64,000 nt of DNA, taken from positions 294,335 to 358,334 of the forward strand of contig NZ_JAJOMA010000006.1 of NCBI RefSeq assembly GCF_021129235.1, given 5' to 3'. Under the pieces are notes generated by a model, which was not told the origin of the DNA, searched no databases, and was given only the letters and a program-made list of their open reading frames with translations. This DNA is from Kineosporia mesophila. Lineage in GTDB: Bacteria > Actinomycetota > Actinomycetes > Actinomycetales > Kineosporiaceae. The position numbers were made by a program, and so were the translations under genes. This document shows positions 35,721-44,079 of this stretch, one piece after another (position 1 is the first letter of the stretch; each line of letters starts with the position of its first letter).

Positions 35721-36926
35721 CTACCTCTTGATGTTGACCAGTTCCTGAAGGATCTCGTCGCTGGTGGTGATCACCTTCGAGTTCGCCTGGAAACCGCGCT
35801 GGGCGATGATCATGTTGGTGAACTCGGCCGCCAGGTCGACGTTCGACATCTCCAGTGCGCCACCGGTGATCAGACCGTGGCCACCGGCCCCGGGGATACC
35901 GATCTCGGCCAGGCCGGAGTTGGCGGTGTCGCGGTAGACGCTGTCACCCTGCTTCTCCAGGCCGCTCACGTTGTTGAACGTGGCCAGCGCGACCTGGCCC
36001 AGGGCCTGCTTCTGGCCGTTGCTGAAGATACCGGTGATGACACCGTCGGTGCCGATCTGGAACTCGTTCAGCGTGCCGGCCGCGTAGCCGTCCACTGCCT
36101 TGGGCGTCGGTGAGCTCAGCCCGGCGTATCCAGTGAACTGCGTCAGATCCACCGTCATGGTCACACCGTTGATGGTGAAAGTGGGGGGCGTGGAGCTGTC
36201 GGCGTCGTAAAGACCGGCATCGGTGAAAGAGATGGTGCCGGTGCCGATCGTGCTGGAGTTGTCGGCCGGATCCTGCACATTGATGGTGTAGTTGCCGTCC
36301 GGCGGGTCGTTCGGTACCAGGTTCATCGGTACGGCATAGGCCGCACCGCCGGTGTCGTAGACGGTCGGGGTGACCGTCAGCGTCTTGGTGCCTTTCGGGT
36401 CCAGGTTGCCGCCCAGAGAGACGGTGCTCGTGGCAGCGCCCGGAATGCTCAGGCCCGCCTGCAACTTGAGCTTCGAGAGCTGGCCGTAGGCGCTGATCGT
36501 GCCGTTGACCGCCTGGTATCCCTGAACGTACATACCGTTCGGGTTGACCAGGTAGCCGTCATTGTCCAACGTGAATGCGCCGGCCCGGGAATACACCTGC
36601 GTACCGCCGTCGTCCAGCACGAAGAAACCGTCGCCGTTGACCATCAGGTCGGTCGACTTGTTGGTGATCTGTGTCGAACCCTGCGAGAAATTCTGCTGCA
36701 CCGCAGCGAGTTTCACACCAAGGCCGATCTGGGTCGGATCCAGGCCACCACTGGTCGCGGTCGAGGCGCCGGCGGCGCGCATGAGCTGGCTCAGGGTGTC
36801 CTCGAAGACGATGTTCGAGGTCTTGAAGCCGGCGGTGTTGACGTTGGCGATGTTGTTACTGACAACGTCCATCATCTGCTGGTGGGCTTTCAGTCCACTG
36901 ATACCTGAGAAGAGTGAGCGGAGCAT
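35721..36926 (-). CDS. flgE: Flagellar hook protein FlgE
   Basis: A 401-aa axial protein. The N-terminal rod-type signature is LFSGISGLKAHQQMMDVVSN followed by NIANVNTAGFK. The central part is the D1/D2 hook region (DLMVNGDGFFVLDD). The C-terminal heptad region is VDLAAEFTNMIIAQRGFQAN. The size fits a short hook protein and is larger than FlgG. AGGAGG stands 6 nt before the ATG. No separate flgF or flgG is seen in the window. Confidence 0.9.
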   Translation of the reverse strand: MLRSLFSGISGLKAHQQMMDVVSNNIANVNTAGFKTSNIVFEDTLSQLMRAAGASTATSGGLDPTQIGLGVKLAAVQQNFSQGSTQITNKSTDLMVNGDGFFVLDDGGTQVYSRAGAFTLDNDGYLVNPNGMYVQGYQAVNGTISAYGQLSKLKLQAGLSIPGAATSTVSLGGNLDPKGTKTLTVTPTVYDTGGAAYAVPMNLVPNDPPDGNYTINVQDPADNSSTIGTGTISFTDAGLYDADSSTPPTFTINGVTMTVDLTQFTGYAGLSSPTPKAVDGYAAGTLNEFQIGTDGVITGIFSNGQKQALGQVALATFNNVSGLEKQGDSVYRDTANSGLAEIGIPGAGGHGLITGGALEMSNVDLAAEFTNMIIAQRGFQANSKVITTSDEILQELVNIKR

Positions 36927-37013
36927 GCCGGACCTCCTGGTTCGGTCATCACTGCGGTCGGCATCCGTGCCGGGGTGATCCGGCGCATCGTGCGCCCGGA
37001 ACTTGAGCCCGTA

Positions 37014-37508
37014 TCAGGCCCCGGCGGCTTCCTTGCCGGACGAGGTGTCGGGGGTGGTGGACTTGGTTCCGGTGACCTTCACACTGGTCAGATCGGTCAG
37101 CGGAACCTTGACCGGGGTACCGCTGGTGCCGGTGACCAGCAATTGGGGGGACCCGTCCACCATCGTGATACCCGTGACGAGTCCGGAACCCGCCTTCGTT
37201 CCAACGCCGTACTCGACCGTCGCCCCGATCATGCCCAGCGACGACTGCATCTGGCTGGCGGTGAGCAGGCTGGTGGTGTTGTCCACCATGTCGCCCAGCT
37301 TCTCCACGGTGGTGAACTGCGCCATCTGCGAGAGGTACTGGGTGGAGTCGGTCGGATTCATCGGGTCCTGGTACTTCATCTGGGCCAGAAGAAGTTTCAG
37401 GAACATGTCCTTGTCGGACTTGGTGCTGTTGGTGGCGGCGGACACCGTCTTGGTGTCCGTCGTCGGGGTGCCCGTGAAATCGGACAGCTTTCCGATCGGT
37501 GCGGCCAT
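37014..37508 (-). CDS. flgD: Hook-capping protein FlgD
   Basis: A 164-aa scaffold for hook assembly. The N-terminal signature is KDMFLKLLLAQMKYQDPMNP followed by QMAQFTTVEKL. The remainder is a short beta domain ending in a Thr/Ser/Gly tail. It is at the short end of the FlgD size range. AAGGAGG precedes the ATG by 7 nt. fliK is upstream. Confidence 0.93.
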   Translation of the reverse strand: MAAPIGKLSDFTGTPTTDTKTVSAATNSTKSDKDMFLKLLLAQMKYQDPMNPTDSTQYLSQMAQFTTVEKLGDMVDNTTSLLTASQMQSSLGMIGATVEYGVGTKAGSGLVTGITMVDGSPQLLVTGTSGTPVKVPLTDLTSVKVTGTKSTTPDTSSGKEAAGA

Positions 37509-37535
37509 GGGCGCGCCTCCTTGCCGGGGGTGAGG

Positions 37536-39545
37536 TCAGATCATCAGATCGACGTTGCCGTCACCGGACGCTCCACGCGTCGCCGCGGGGGCGGCCGTGG
37601 TCGTTCCGGTAGTGCGGGCTCCCGTGTTCACCGAGCTGACTCCCGATGAAAGCCCGCCTCCCGAGGGGGAGTTCTGGGATGACGACTGTGAGCCGCCACT
37701 CATGGACGCCCCCGCGTCCATGCTCTGCTGCATCTGCACGTCGGCCAGGTTCAGGCCGGACTGCTGCATCTGGTCGCGCAGGTCGTTCAGGCCGGCCTGC
37801 AACTGGGAAAGGGCCGCCGGGGCCGCGACCAGGTCGAGGCGCACATCGCCGCGATGCACCGACAGGGTGACCGTCACGTCGCCGAGATCTTCCGGCGACA
37901 GGTGGATCACCGCGCGGTGACTGCCCTCCTTCAGGGTGCGCAGCTGGGCGGCGATCTGCTGTCCAACCTGCTCGGCCACGCTCTGGCCGGCCGCCGCGCT
38001 GTAGCCGCTGCCCGTCACCGTGCTGCCCGGCGCGGCCGACTGGGTCTGCTGGGCCTGGCCCAGCTGGGTGCTGAAGGACGAGGCGTCGGGGTTGTTCTCG
38101 GTGGACCGCGCGCTCTCGGCGGTCTTGGACGCCGAGGTGGCGCCGGTGTCCGTCTGAGGGCTGTCCTCGGAACCGTCGGCCTGCGAACCCGTGCTCGAAC
38201 CGGTCGCGCCGGTCACGCCGGCCGCTCCGGTGGCTCCGGTGGCAGAAGTGGCCGCCTCGTCGGCGGCTGCCGTCCCATTCAGAAGGGCCGCCGCGTCGGA
38301 GCCGTTCGTCCACTGGCCGTTGACCATGATCCGGCCGGGCATCGGGGCGATCGCGTTGTCGGCCCCAGCCCCAGCACCCGTCTTCTGGGTGCCGGCCTTC
38401 TGAGCACCGGAACCGCCGTCGAAGTAGTCGCCGACCTCGGAGCCGTTCATCCACTGGCCGTTCACCATGATCCGGCCCGGCAGCGGGTTGGCCGATCCCT
38501 CCCCGAACTTGTTCAGGCCCGCGGCCGCGGCCCCCGCGACATCGCCCGCGATCGCGGCGGAGGCCGTGTCCGCGCCGGTCTTCACCTGGACGCCCTCGGG
38601 CAGTGTGCTGTTCGTGGGCTCACCGGTGGTGGAGGCCGACCCGGAGGCGCTGGTACCGGTCATGCCCTGTACGCCGGTGGAGGAATCCACCGATGCATTC
38701 GACTTCTGGCCGAGAAGTGCCTCTAGCGAACTTTTCTCGTCCTTGGTGAGCGTGGAGTCAGGAACCGCCGTGGCTCCCGCGTTCAGGCCCGCCCCGGCGG
38801 CGCCCCTGGATCCCTCGAGACCGTTCAGGGCGGCCAGGGTGTCGGCGTCGGTGGTCAGCTCGATCGACAGCCGGGTGTGAATACCGTCCGGGCCGGCGGT
38901 GGTCTCGACCGAGGTCACGGTCGGCACCTTCGCCGCGGCCTGCGCGTCGCCACCGGCCAGGGCCTGGGCGATCTTCTGCGCCGCGGCCGCCTCGATCGCC
39001 AGCACCTGGGCCAGGGCGGACATTCCGGCTGCGGTCCCGGTGCTGTCCGCCGCGGTCTGGGCGTTCTCGGCGCTCTGAACGGATTGGTCTTTCTGCTGGG
39101 CGGTTTCGGCAGCCTTGGTCGCCGTCGCGACGGCGACCGCATGATAGCGCTCGTTACCGCCCGGCTCGACCTGCGCGCCGTTCGAGCCGTCTTTACGAAT
39201 CGCCTCGGCCAAGGCCCGGCGAGCGGCGGCCCGCTGGTCGGCGGCCTTGTCCGCCGCCTTCTCGTCGGCCGTCCGGTCGTCGGCGGCCTGCTCGGCCGCC
39301 GCGTCCGCCCGGTCGCGAGAAGCATTGGTACGGCGGCGAACCGCTTCCTGGGCGGCGCGCTCGGTGGCATTCTGCCGCTGTAGGGCCTGGTCGCTGCCGG
39401 CCCGGTCGCGGGCCGCGGAGAGCTGCTTCTCGAACTGCAGTGCGTGTTCGGCCGTGGCCGATGAACCGGTACGGAAGGTGGGCCGGTTGGCCGTTGGGTT
39501 GAGCAGGGCGTCGATCGAGCTCTGCACGTTGGTCGACGTGGTCAT
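37536..39545 (-). CDS. fliK: Hook-length control protein FliK
   Basis: A 669-aa secreted ruler. The N-terminal third is an Ala/Arg/Asp/Glu-rich helical stretch (about 40-120). The middle is low-complexity and contains two copies of a PGRIMVNGQW-x-NGS block. The C-terminal Flg_hook domain (VIHLSPEDLGDVTVTLSVHR) ends with a Gln/Met/Ser-rich tail. The ATG overlaps the stop of the upstream hydrolase gene (ATGA). The length is typical to large for FliK. Confidence 0.9.
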   Translation of the reverse strand: MTTSTNVQSSIDALLNPTANRPTFRTGSSATAEHALQFEKQLSAARDRAGSDQALQRQNATERAAQEAVRRRTNASRDRADAAAEQAADDRTADEKAADKAADQRAAARRALAEAIRKDGSNGAQVEPGGNERYHAVAVATATKAAETAQQKDQSVQSAENAQTAADSTGTAAGMSALAQVLAIEAAAAQKIAQALAGGDAQAAAKVPTVTSVETTAGPDGIHTRLSIELTTDADTLAALNGLEGSRGAAGAGLNAGATAVPDSTLTKDEKSSLEALLGQKSNASVDSSTGVQGMTGTSASGSASTTGEPTNSTLPEGVQVKTGADTASAAIAGDVAGAAAAGLNKFGEGSANPLPGRIMVNGQWMNGSEVGDYFDGGSGAQKAGTQKTGAGAGADNAIAPMPGRIMVNGQWTNGSDAAALLNGTAAADEAATSATGATGAAGVTGATGSSTGSQADGSEDSPQTDTGATSASKTAESARSTENNPDASSFSTQLGQAQQTQSAAPGSTVTGSGYSAAAGQSVAEQVGQQIAAQLRTLKEGSHRAVIHLSPEDLGDVTVTLSVHRGDVRLDLVAAPAALSQLQAGLNDLRDQMQQSGLNLADVQMQQSMDAGASMSGGSQSSSQNSPSGGGLSSGVSSVNTGARTTGTTTAAPAATRGASGDGNVDLMI

Positions 39546-40597
39546 CGTAGTTGCCCCCAAGCTTTCTGTACTCGTCTGACGTAATTCTCGGTTTCGGTGT
39601 ACGGCGGCACGCCGTCGTACTTCCGGACCGCCCCAGGCCCGGCGTTGTAGGCGGCCAGGGCGAGATCCACCCGGCCGAAGGTCCGCAGCTGGTCGGACAG
39701 GTACCGGGCCGCACCGTCCACGGCCTGGGCCGGGACCATCGGGTCCACCCCGAGTTCCCGGGCGGTGCCGGGCATGAGCTGCATCAGGCCCTGGGCCCCG
39801 GCCGGGCTCTTCGCCGATGCGTTGTAGTTGCTCTCCGTCTTGGCCACCGCGGACAGCAGCGCCGGATCAAGGCCGTAACGCTTTCCGGCCGCCGTGAAAA
39901 CATCGGCGTAAGGCGTCGATCCGAGTGCCGAGGCCCTCGTCGCGCCGGTCAGCTTGGCCAGGGTCTCGACCACCGACCCCGGGGCCGCGTTGCCGGAAGC
40001 ATCGGCCGAGGTGTCGGTGAGTACCCGGCGGATCTGGCTGGGCGTCTCGTAGACGTCACGGATGCGCACCACGTCACCGGCCTTCGGCGCGTCGATCATC
40101 TTGCCGTCACCCAGGTAGATACCGACATGGTGCACCGGCGATCCGAAGAAGACCAGGTCTCCCGGCTGGGCCGCGGCGATCGACGAGACCCGGGTGCCCT
40201 TCGTGGCCTGCAATGCGCTGTTGCGCGGCAGCTCGATGCCGAGCTGGCGGTACACCAGCTGGGTGAGTCCCGAGCAGTCCAGCCCGGTCTCCGGGTCGGT
40301 ACCGCCCCACCGGTAGTTCACGCCCAGGTACTGCTTCGCGGTCGCGACCGCCTTATCGGCGAGAGTGCCGGCGGACGAGGTGGTCCCCGAGGGTGCCGGG
40401 GTGCCCTTCACCAGGTCGAGCAGGTTGTCGAAGTTCGTCGAGCCGGTGCTGTCACCGGTGCCGGAGGTGGAACCCGGGTCACCGGTCGCACTGGTCGCAC
40501 TCGTACTCGTCGTAGTGGTGGTGCTGACCGGCTGCGGGCTGATCAGTGACTCGATCTGACCGATCCGGCTGAGCACCGCGCTCATGCCTTCGGACAT
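39542..40597 (-). CDS. Flagellar NlpC/P60 - lytic transglycosylase fusion
   Basis: A 351-aa peptidoglycan hydrolase with two catalytic domains. Residues about 80-190 are an NlpC/P60 peptidase with Cys108 (LDCSGL) and His157 (HHVGIYLG). Residues 230-345 are an SLT transglycosylase with catalytic Glu255 (VAKTESNYN) and AGAQGLMQLMPGTA and AAYNAGPGAV. No signal peptide is seen; the start resembles an export signal for the flagellar pathway. It probably opens the wall for the rod, the job of FlgJ elsewhere. GGAGG stands 6 nt before the ATG. Overlaps with fliJ (1 nt) and fliK (4 nt) place it in the operon. Confidence 0.88.
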   Translation of the reverse strand: MSEGMSAVLSRIGQIESLISPQPVSTTTTTSTSATSATGDPGSTSGTGDSTGSTNFDNLLDLVKGTPAPSGTTSSAGTLADKAVATAKQYLGVNYRWGGTDPETGLDCSGLTQLVYRQLGIELPRNSALQATKGTRVSSIAAAQPGDLVFFGSPVHHVGIYLGDGKMIDAPKAGDVVRIRDVYETPSQIRRVLTDTSADASGNAAPGSVVETLAKLTGATRASALGSTPYADVFTAAGKRYGLDPALLSAVAKTESNYNASAKSPAGAQGLMQLMPGTARELGVDPMVPAQAVDGAARYLSDQLRTFGRVDLALAAYNAGPGAVRKYDGVPPYTETENYVRRVQKAWGQLR

Positions 40598-41049
40598 CAG
40601 GATCCTCCAGAGTCGTTGCCCGGGAACGGGCCCGGCAGGCGCCGGCCGGACCCGGCGAGTTCGTCCATCTCCCGCTGCTCGGTGCGCTGGAGCATCTCCG
40701 CGCGCTGCTTGCGGTAGCGGTCGTGCAGAGCGGCGACGGCGTGCACCTCGGCCCGGGCCTGGAGCCAGGAGTCCCGTCGTTCCGCCAGTTTCGCCGTGAG
40801 TTTCGCCATCTCGTGGTCCACTTCGGCCAGGTCACCGCGCAGCCGGAACCGGTACACCGCTTCGAGTTCCAGCTCGTGCGGTGTGTTGTGACCGTGGCGC
40901 TGGGCCCGCAGGCGTTCCAGCAGGTCGTCACGCCGGGCCTGGGCCTCGCGTACGGCGGACTGGGCCAGGTGCAGAGCCTGAGCGGCCTCCTCGAGGTGCT
41001 TCTCCCTCAGTCGCTCCACGGTGGCCAGCCGGAAGCCCTTCCTGCTCAT
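40597..41049 (-). CDS. fliJ: Flagellar export chaperone FliJ
   Basis: A 150-aa, almost entirely helical protein rich in Arg, Glu, Ala and Gln, as expected of the coiled-coil stalk in the FliI ring. The start GFRLATVERLREKHLEEAA is family-like. The ATG at 41049 overlaps the fliI stop (ATGA). Assignment rests on composition, length and position between fliI and fliK. Confidence 0.85.
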   Translation of the reverse strand: MSRKGFRLATVERLREKHLEEAAQALHLAQSAVREAQARRDDLLERLRAQRHGHNTPHELELEAVYRFRLRGDLAEVDHEMAKLTAKLAERRDSWLQARAEVHAVAALHDRYRKQRAEMLQRTEQREMDELAGSGRRLPGPFPGNDSGGS

Positions 41050-42371
41050 CGCCTCACCCCGAGCAGGGCGGCCAGCTCGGTCCACGACTGCCGCACCGGA
41101 ATTGCCTCGTCCGGCCGCTGCCGCAGGAAGTTGTCGATGGCCGGGCGCAGCCGGATCGCCGCGTCGGCCACCGGGTCGCTGCCGTTCACGTAGGCGCCGA
41201 CCTCGACCAGTTCGCGCACGTCCCGCCACGACGCCATCAGCCGCCGCAGGGTGAGGGCCAGCTGGCGCTCGTCCTCGGTCAGCACCGCGCGTTCCACCCG
41301 GGACACCGACTCCAGCACGTCGATGCTGGGGAAATGGCCGGCGGTGGCGAGGTCACGGGACAGCACGACATGGCCGTCGAGGATGCCTCGCACCGTGTCA
41401 CCGATCGGGTCCTGTAGGTCGTCGCCCTCCACCAGAACCGTGTAAAGGGCGGTGATGGAGCCGTTCTGGCCCGGACCGGAGCGTTCGAGCAGGCGGGGGA
41501 GCATGGCGAAGACACTGGCCGGGTATCCCCGGGTGGCCGGTGGCTCACCGGCGGCCAGGGCGACCTCGCGCTGGGCCATGGCGGTGCGGGTGACCGAGTC
41601 GACGACGAGGAGCACGTCCTCACCCTGGTCCCGGAACCACTCGGCGATGCGCGTGGCGGTGAACGCGGCAGTGACCCGCAACAGGGCCGGGTCGTCCGCT
41701 GTGGCCACCACCAGCACGGTCCGCGACCGAGCCTCGGCATCCAGGGTGTCCTCGATGAACTCCCTTACCTCACGGCCCCGTTCGCCGACCAGGGCGACCA
41801 CGCGGACCGGTGCGATCGTGCCCCTCACCGCCATACCGAGCAGAGTCGACTTGCCCACCCCGCTGCCGGCCATGATGCCGACGCGCTGCCCGGCGCCGAC
41901 CGGGATCAGGGTGTCGATCGCCCGCACCCCGGTGGGCAGGGCGTCGTCGACCCGGCGGCGCAGCAGCGGGTTGGGCGCCGAGGCCTCGACCGGAACCATG
42001 GTGACACCGGTGGGTTTCGGCTTCCCGTCGATCGGCCGACCGAGGGGGTCGATGATCCGGTTCATCATGCCGTAGCCCGCGGGCACCCGGAGCTGATCGC
42101 CCGTGCGCCGCACCGGGTCACCCGCCGCCACTCCGGCGGTGGTGCCCAGCGGCATCGCGCTGACGCCGTCCCGCTGCACGGCGATCACCTGGGCCGGCAA
42201 CTGGCCGGCCGAGGTCTCGATCGTCAGCAGTTCGTTCACGGCCGCGGACAGCCCGCGGATACCGATGCCGAGTCCGACCACATCGCTGACCCGGCCCTCG
42301 GCCCGCGGTGACGCAGCGCCGGCGGCGGCCCCGAGCCGTTGCCGGAGCTCCTGCGCCAGAGAAGAATTCAC
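41046..42371 (-). CDS. fliI: Flagellum-specific ATPase FliI
   Basis: A 441-aa F1-type ATPase that powers unfolding and loading of export substrates. Walker A is GSGVGKST, Walker B is LLVVDSVTR, and the FliI/YscN signature RGYPASVFAMLPRLLERSG is present. The GTG start overlaps the fliH stop (GTGA). Length is normal. Confidence 0.95.
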   Translation of the reverse strand: MNSSLAQELRQRLGAAAGAASPRAEGRVSDVVGLGIGIRGLSAAVNELLTIETSAGQLPAQVIAVQRDGVSAMPLGTTAGVAAGDPVRRTGDQLRVPAGYGMMNRIIDPLGRPIDGKPKPTGVTMVPVEASAPNPLLRRRVDDALPTGVRAIDTLIPVGAGQRVGIMAGSGVGKSTLLGMAVRGTIAPVRVVALVGERGREVREFIEDTLDAEARSRTVLVVATADDPALLRVTAAFTATRIAEWFRDQGEDVLLVVDSVTRTAMAQREVALAAGEPPATRGYPASVFAMLPRLLERSGPGQNGSITALYTVLVEGDDLQDPIGDTVRGILDGHVVLSRDLATAGHFPSIDVLESVSRVERAVLTEDERQLALTLRRLMASWRDVRELVEVGAYVNGSDPVADAAIRLRPAIDNFLRQRPDEAIPVRQSWTELAALLGVRR

Positions 42372-43057
42372 CCGCGCAGCACCTCCTCGGCGGCGGCCAG
42401 CGCCGCCGGGAGGTTCTGACGCAGGCGCTGTGTGGGGGTGAGCACGGTGAGATTGCCGGGGGAGAGGGTGATGTCAGGAACGATCGTCACACCCTCCGGG
42501 CCGTCGTCACCGAGCATCGCCGCGTCGTCGGGGTGCAGGTGCACCACGGTCTCGTCGGAGGCCGCCACCTGCCGGAGGGCGGCCTGAACCGCCTGCCCGA
42601 CCGCGTCGTCCACTGTTTGCAACTCTCGCCCCAGGGCGGCGGCGGCGAGCTTCAGCGAACCTTCGACGAGCACGTCCGCCACCTCGTTCCACTCCGGCAG
42701 ACAGGCCTGGCCGGCCTCCTGCACGGCGTTGCGCAACGTCTCGAGCAACTCGGTCACCTGATCGGCGACCTCGGCGCGGATCCGCTGGTTCTCCTGCTGT
42801 TGCTGCGCCCGGATCCGGGCGGTGTCCTCCGCCGCGGCCTGCCGCCCCTGGGCCCAGCCGGCCAGGTAACCCTGGGCCTGGGCCCCCTCGCGGGCCTCCT
42901 GCGTGGCGGTGCGGACCATCTCCTCCAGACGCGGATCGCTGTACTGCGGGTCGATCGTGGTGCGGTGCAGCGGCCGGTCCAGGTTCGCCGGTCGTACCGA
43001 TGTCCGCGCCTGTTCGGCCGTGAGTACCGGCGTCTCGGTGGTTCTGGACATCGTCAC
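42368..43057 (-). CDS. fliH: Flagellar assembly protein FliH
   Basis: A 229-aa regulator of FliI that anchors it to the C-ring. A polar N-terminus leads to a helical region with Gly-x3-Gly-like spacing (GAQAQGYLAGWAQGRQAA) and then the V-type E-like domain (VVHLHPDDAAML). The GTG start overlaps fliG; ATG 43051 is an alternative. The assignment comes from these features and its place between fliG and fliI. Confidence 0.88.
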   Translation of the reverse strand: MTMSRTTETPVLTAEQARTSVRPANLDRPLHRTTIDPQYSDPRLEEMVRTATQEAREGAQAQGYLAGWAQGRQAAAEDTARIRAQQQQENQRIRAEVADQVTELLETLRNAVQEAGQACLPEWNEVADVLVEGSLKLAAAALGRELQTVDDAVGQAVQAALRQVAASDETVVHLHPDDAAMLGDDGPEGVTIVPDITLSPGNLTVLTPTQRLRQNLPAALAAAEEVLRG

Positions 43058-44073
43058 TCCACCATCGCCTCTTCGTCGCTGCGCTGGATGAGGATCTGAC
43101 CGGTCTGCTCCAGGGCCCGGATCTCCTGGACCACCTTCGCCTGGGCCTCCTCGACCTGCTTGATCCGCACGGCACCGAGCATGTCGATCTCCTCGATGAG
43201 GTTCTCGGCGGCGCGGGTGGACAGGTTGCGGGTGATCTTCTCCTTGACCATCGGGCTGACACCCTTGAGCGCGAGCGCCAGATCGGCACTCTCGACGTTG
43301 CGCAGCACGAGCTGGATCGCCTTGTCGTCGAGCGTGAGAATGTCCTCGAAGATGAACATCTGGGCGCGAACGGTCTCGGCGAGTTCCTGGTCGACAGCCT
43401 CCAGGCCCTCAAGAATCATCCGCTCGGTCGACCGGTCGGCCCGGTTGATGATCGCGACCAGCGGCTCGACACCGCCCACCGACGACATCTCCTGCGGGCC
43501 CAGCACCGTGGTCATCCGGCGCTCGAGTTCCCGCTCCACCAGACGGATCACGTCCGGGCTGGCGGGTTCCATCGAGGCGATCCGGTAGGCCACCTGGGCC
43601 TGCAGGCTCTGGGCCAGGCCCGAGAGCACCACGGCGGACTGCTGCGGGGCCAGGTGGGCGAGCACCAGCGCGATGGTCTGCGGGTGCTCGTCGGCGAGGA
43701 ATGAGAGCAGCTGCCGGGCATCGGCCCGGCGGATGCTCTCGAACGGCATCTCGGCGAGGGAAGCGCCAAGGCGCTCCATGATCTCCTCGGCCCGGTCGCT
43801 GCCGAGGCTCTGCGCCAGCAGCTGCCGGGCGAGGTCCATACCGCCGCGCGACCCGGACTGGGCCGCGAGGTTGTCGTGGGCCTCGGACAGCACCGACTCG
43901 GCGTCGATGGTGCTGACCTCTTTGAGGCGGACGATCTCCCCGGTGAGCTCCTCGACGATGTCCTCGGGGAGCAGACCCATGATCCGGGCAGCCTTCTCCT
44001 GGCCCAGCTGCACCAGGAAGATGGCGGCCTTACGGAGCCCGGTGAGCGGCTCGTTCGAGGTTGCGAGTGCCAT
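43054..44073 (-). CDS. fliG: Flagellar motor switch protein FliG
   Basis: A 339-aa rotor protein that meets MotA. The N-terminal domain (LRKAAIFLVQLGQEKAARIM) binds FliF. The middle EHPQTIALVLAHL is the EHPQR-type motif. The C-terminal torque helix contains charged residues (FIFEDILTLDDKAIQLVLR). The ATG lies 6 nt after fliF. Confidence 0.95.
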   Translation of the reverse strand: MALATSNEPLTGLRKAAIFLVQLGQEKAARIMGLLPEDIVEELTGEIVRLKEVSTIDAESVLSEAHDNLAAQSGSRGGMDLARQLLAQSLGSDRAEEIMERLGASLAEMPFESIRRADARQLLSFLADEHPQTIALVLAHLAPQQSAVVLSGLAQSLQAQVAYRIASMEPASPDVIRLVERELERRMTTVLGPQEMSSVGGVEPLVAIINRADRSTERMILEGLEAVDQELAETVRAQMFIFEDILTLDDKAIQLVLRNVESADLALALKGVSPMVKEKITRNLSTRAAENLIEEIDMLGAVRIKQVEEAQAKVVQEIRALEQTGQILIQRSDEEAMVE

Positions 44074-44079
44074 CTGCCA

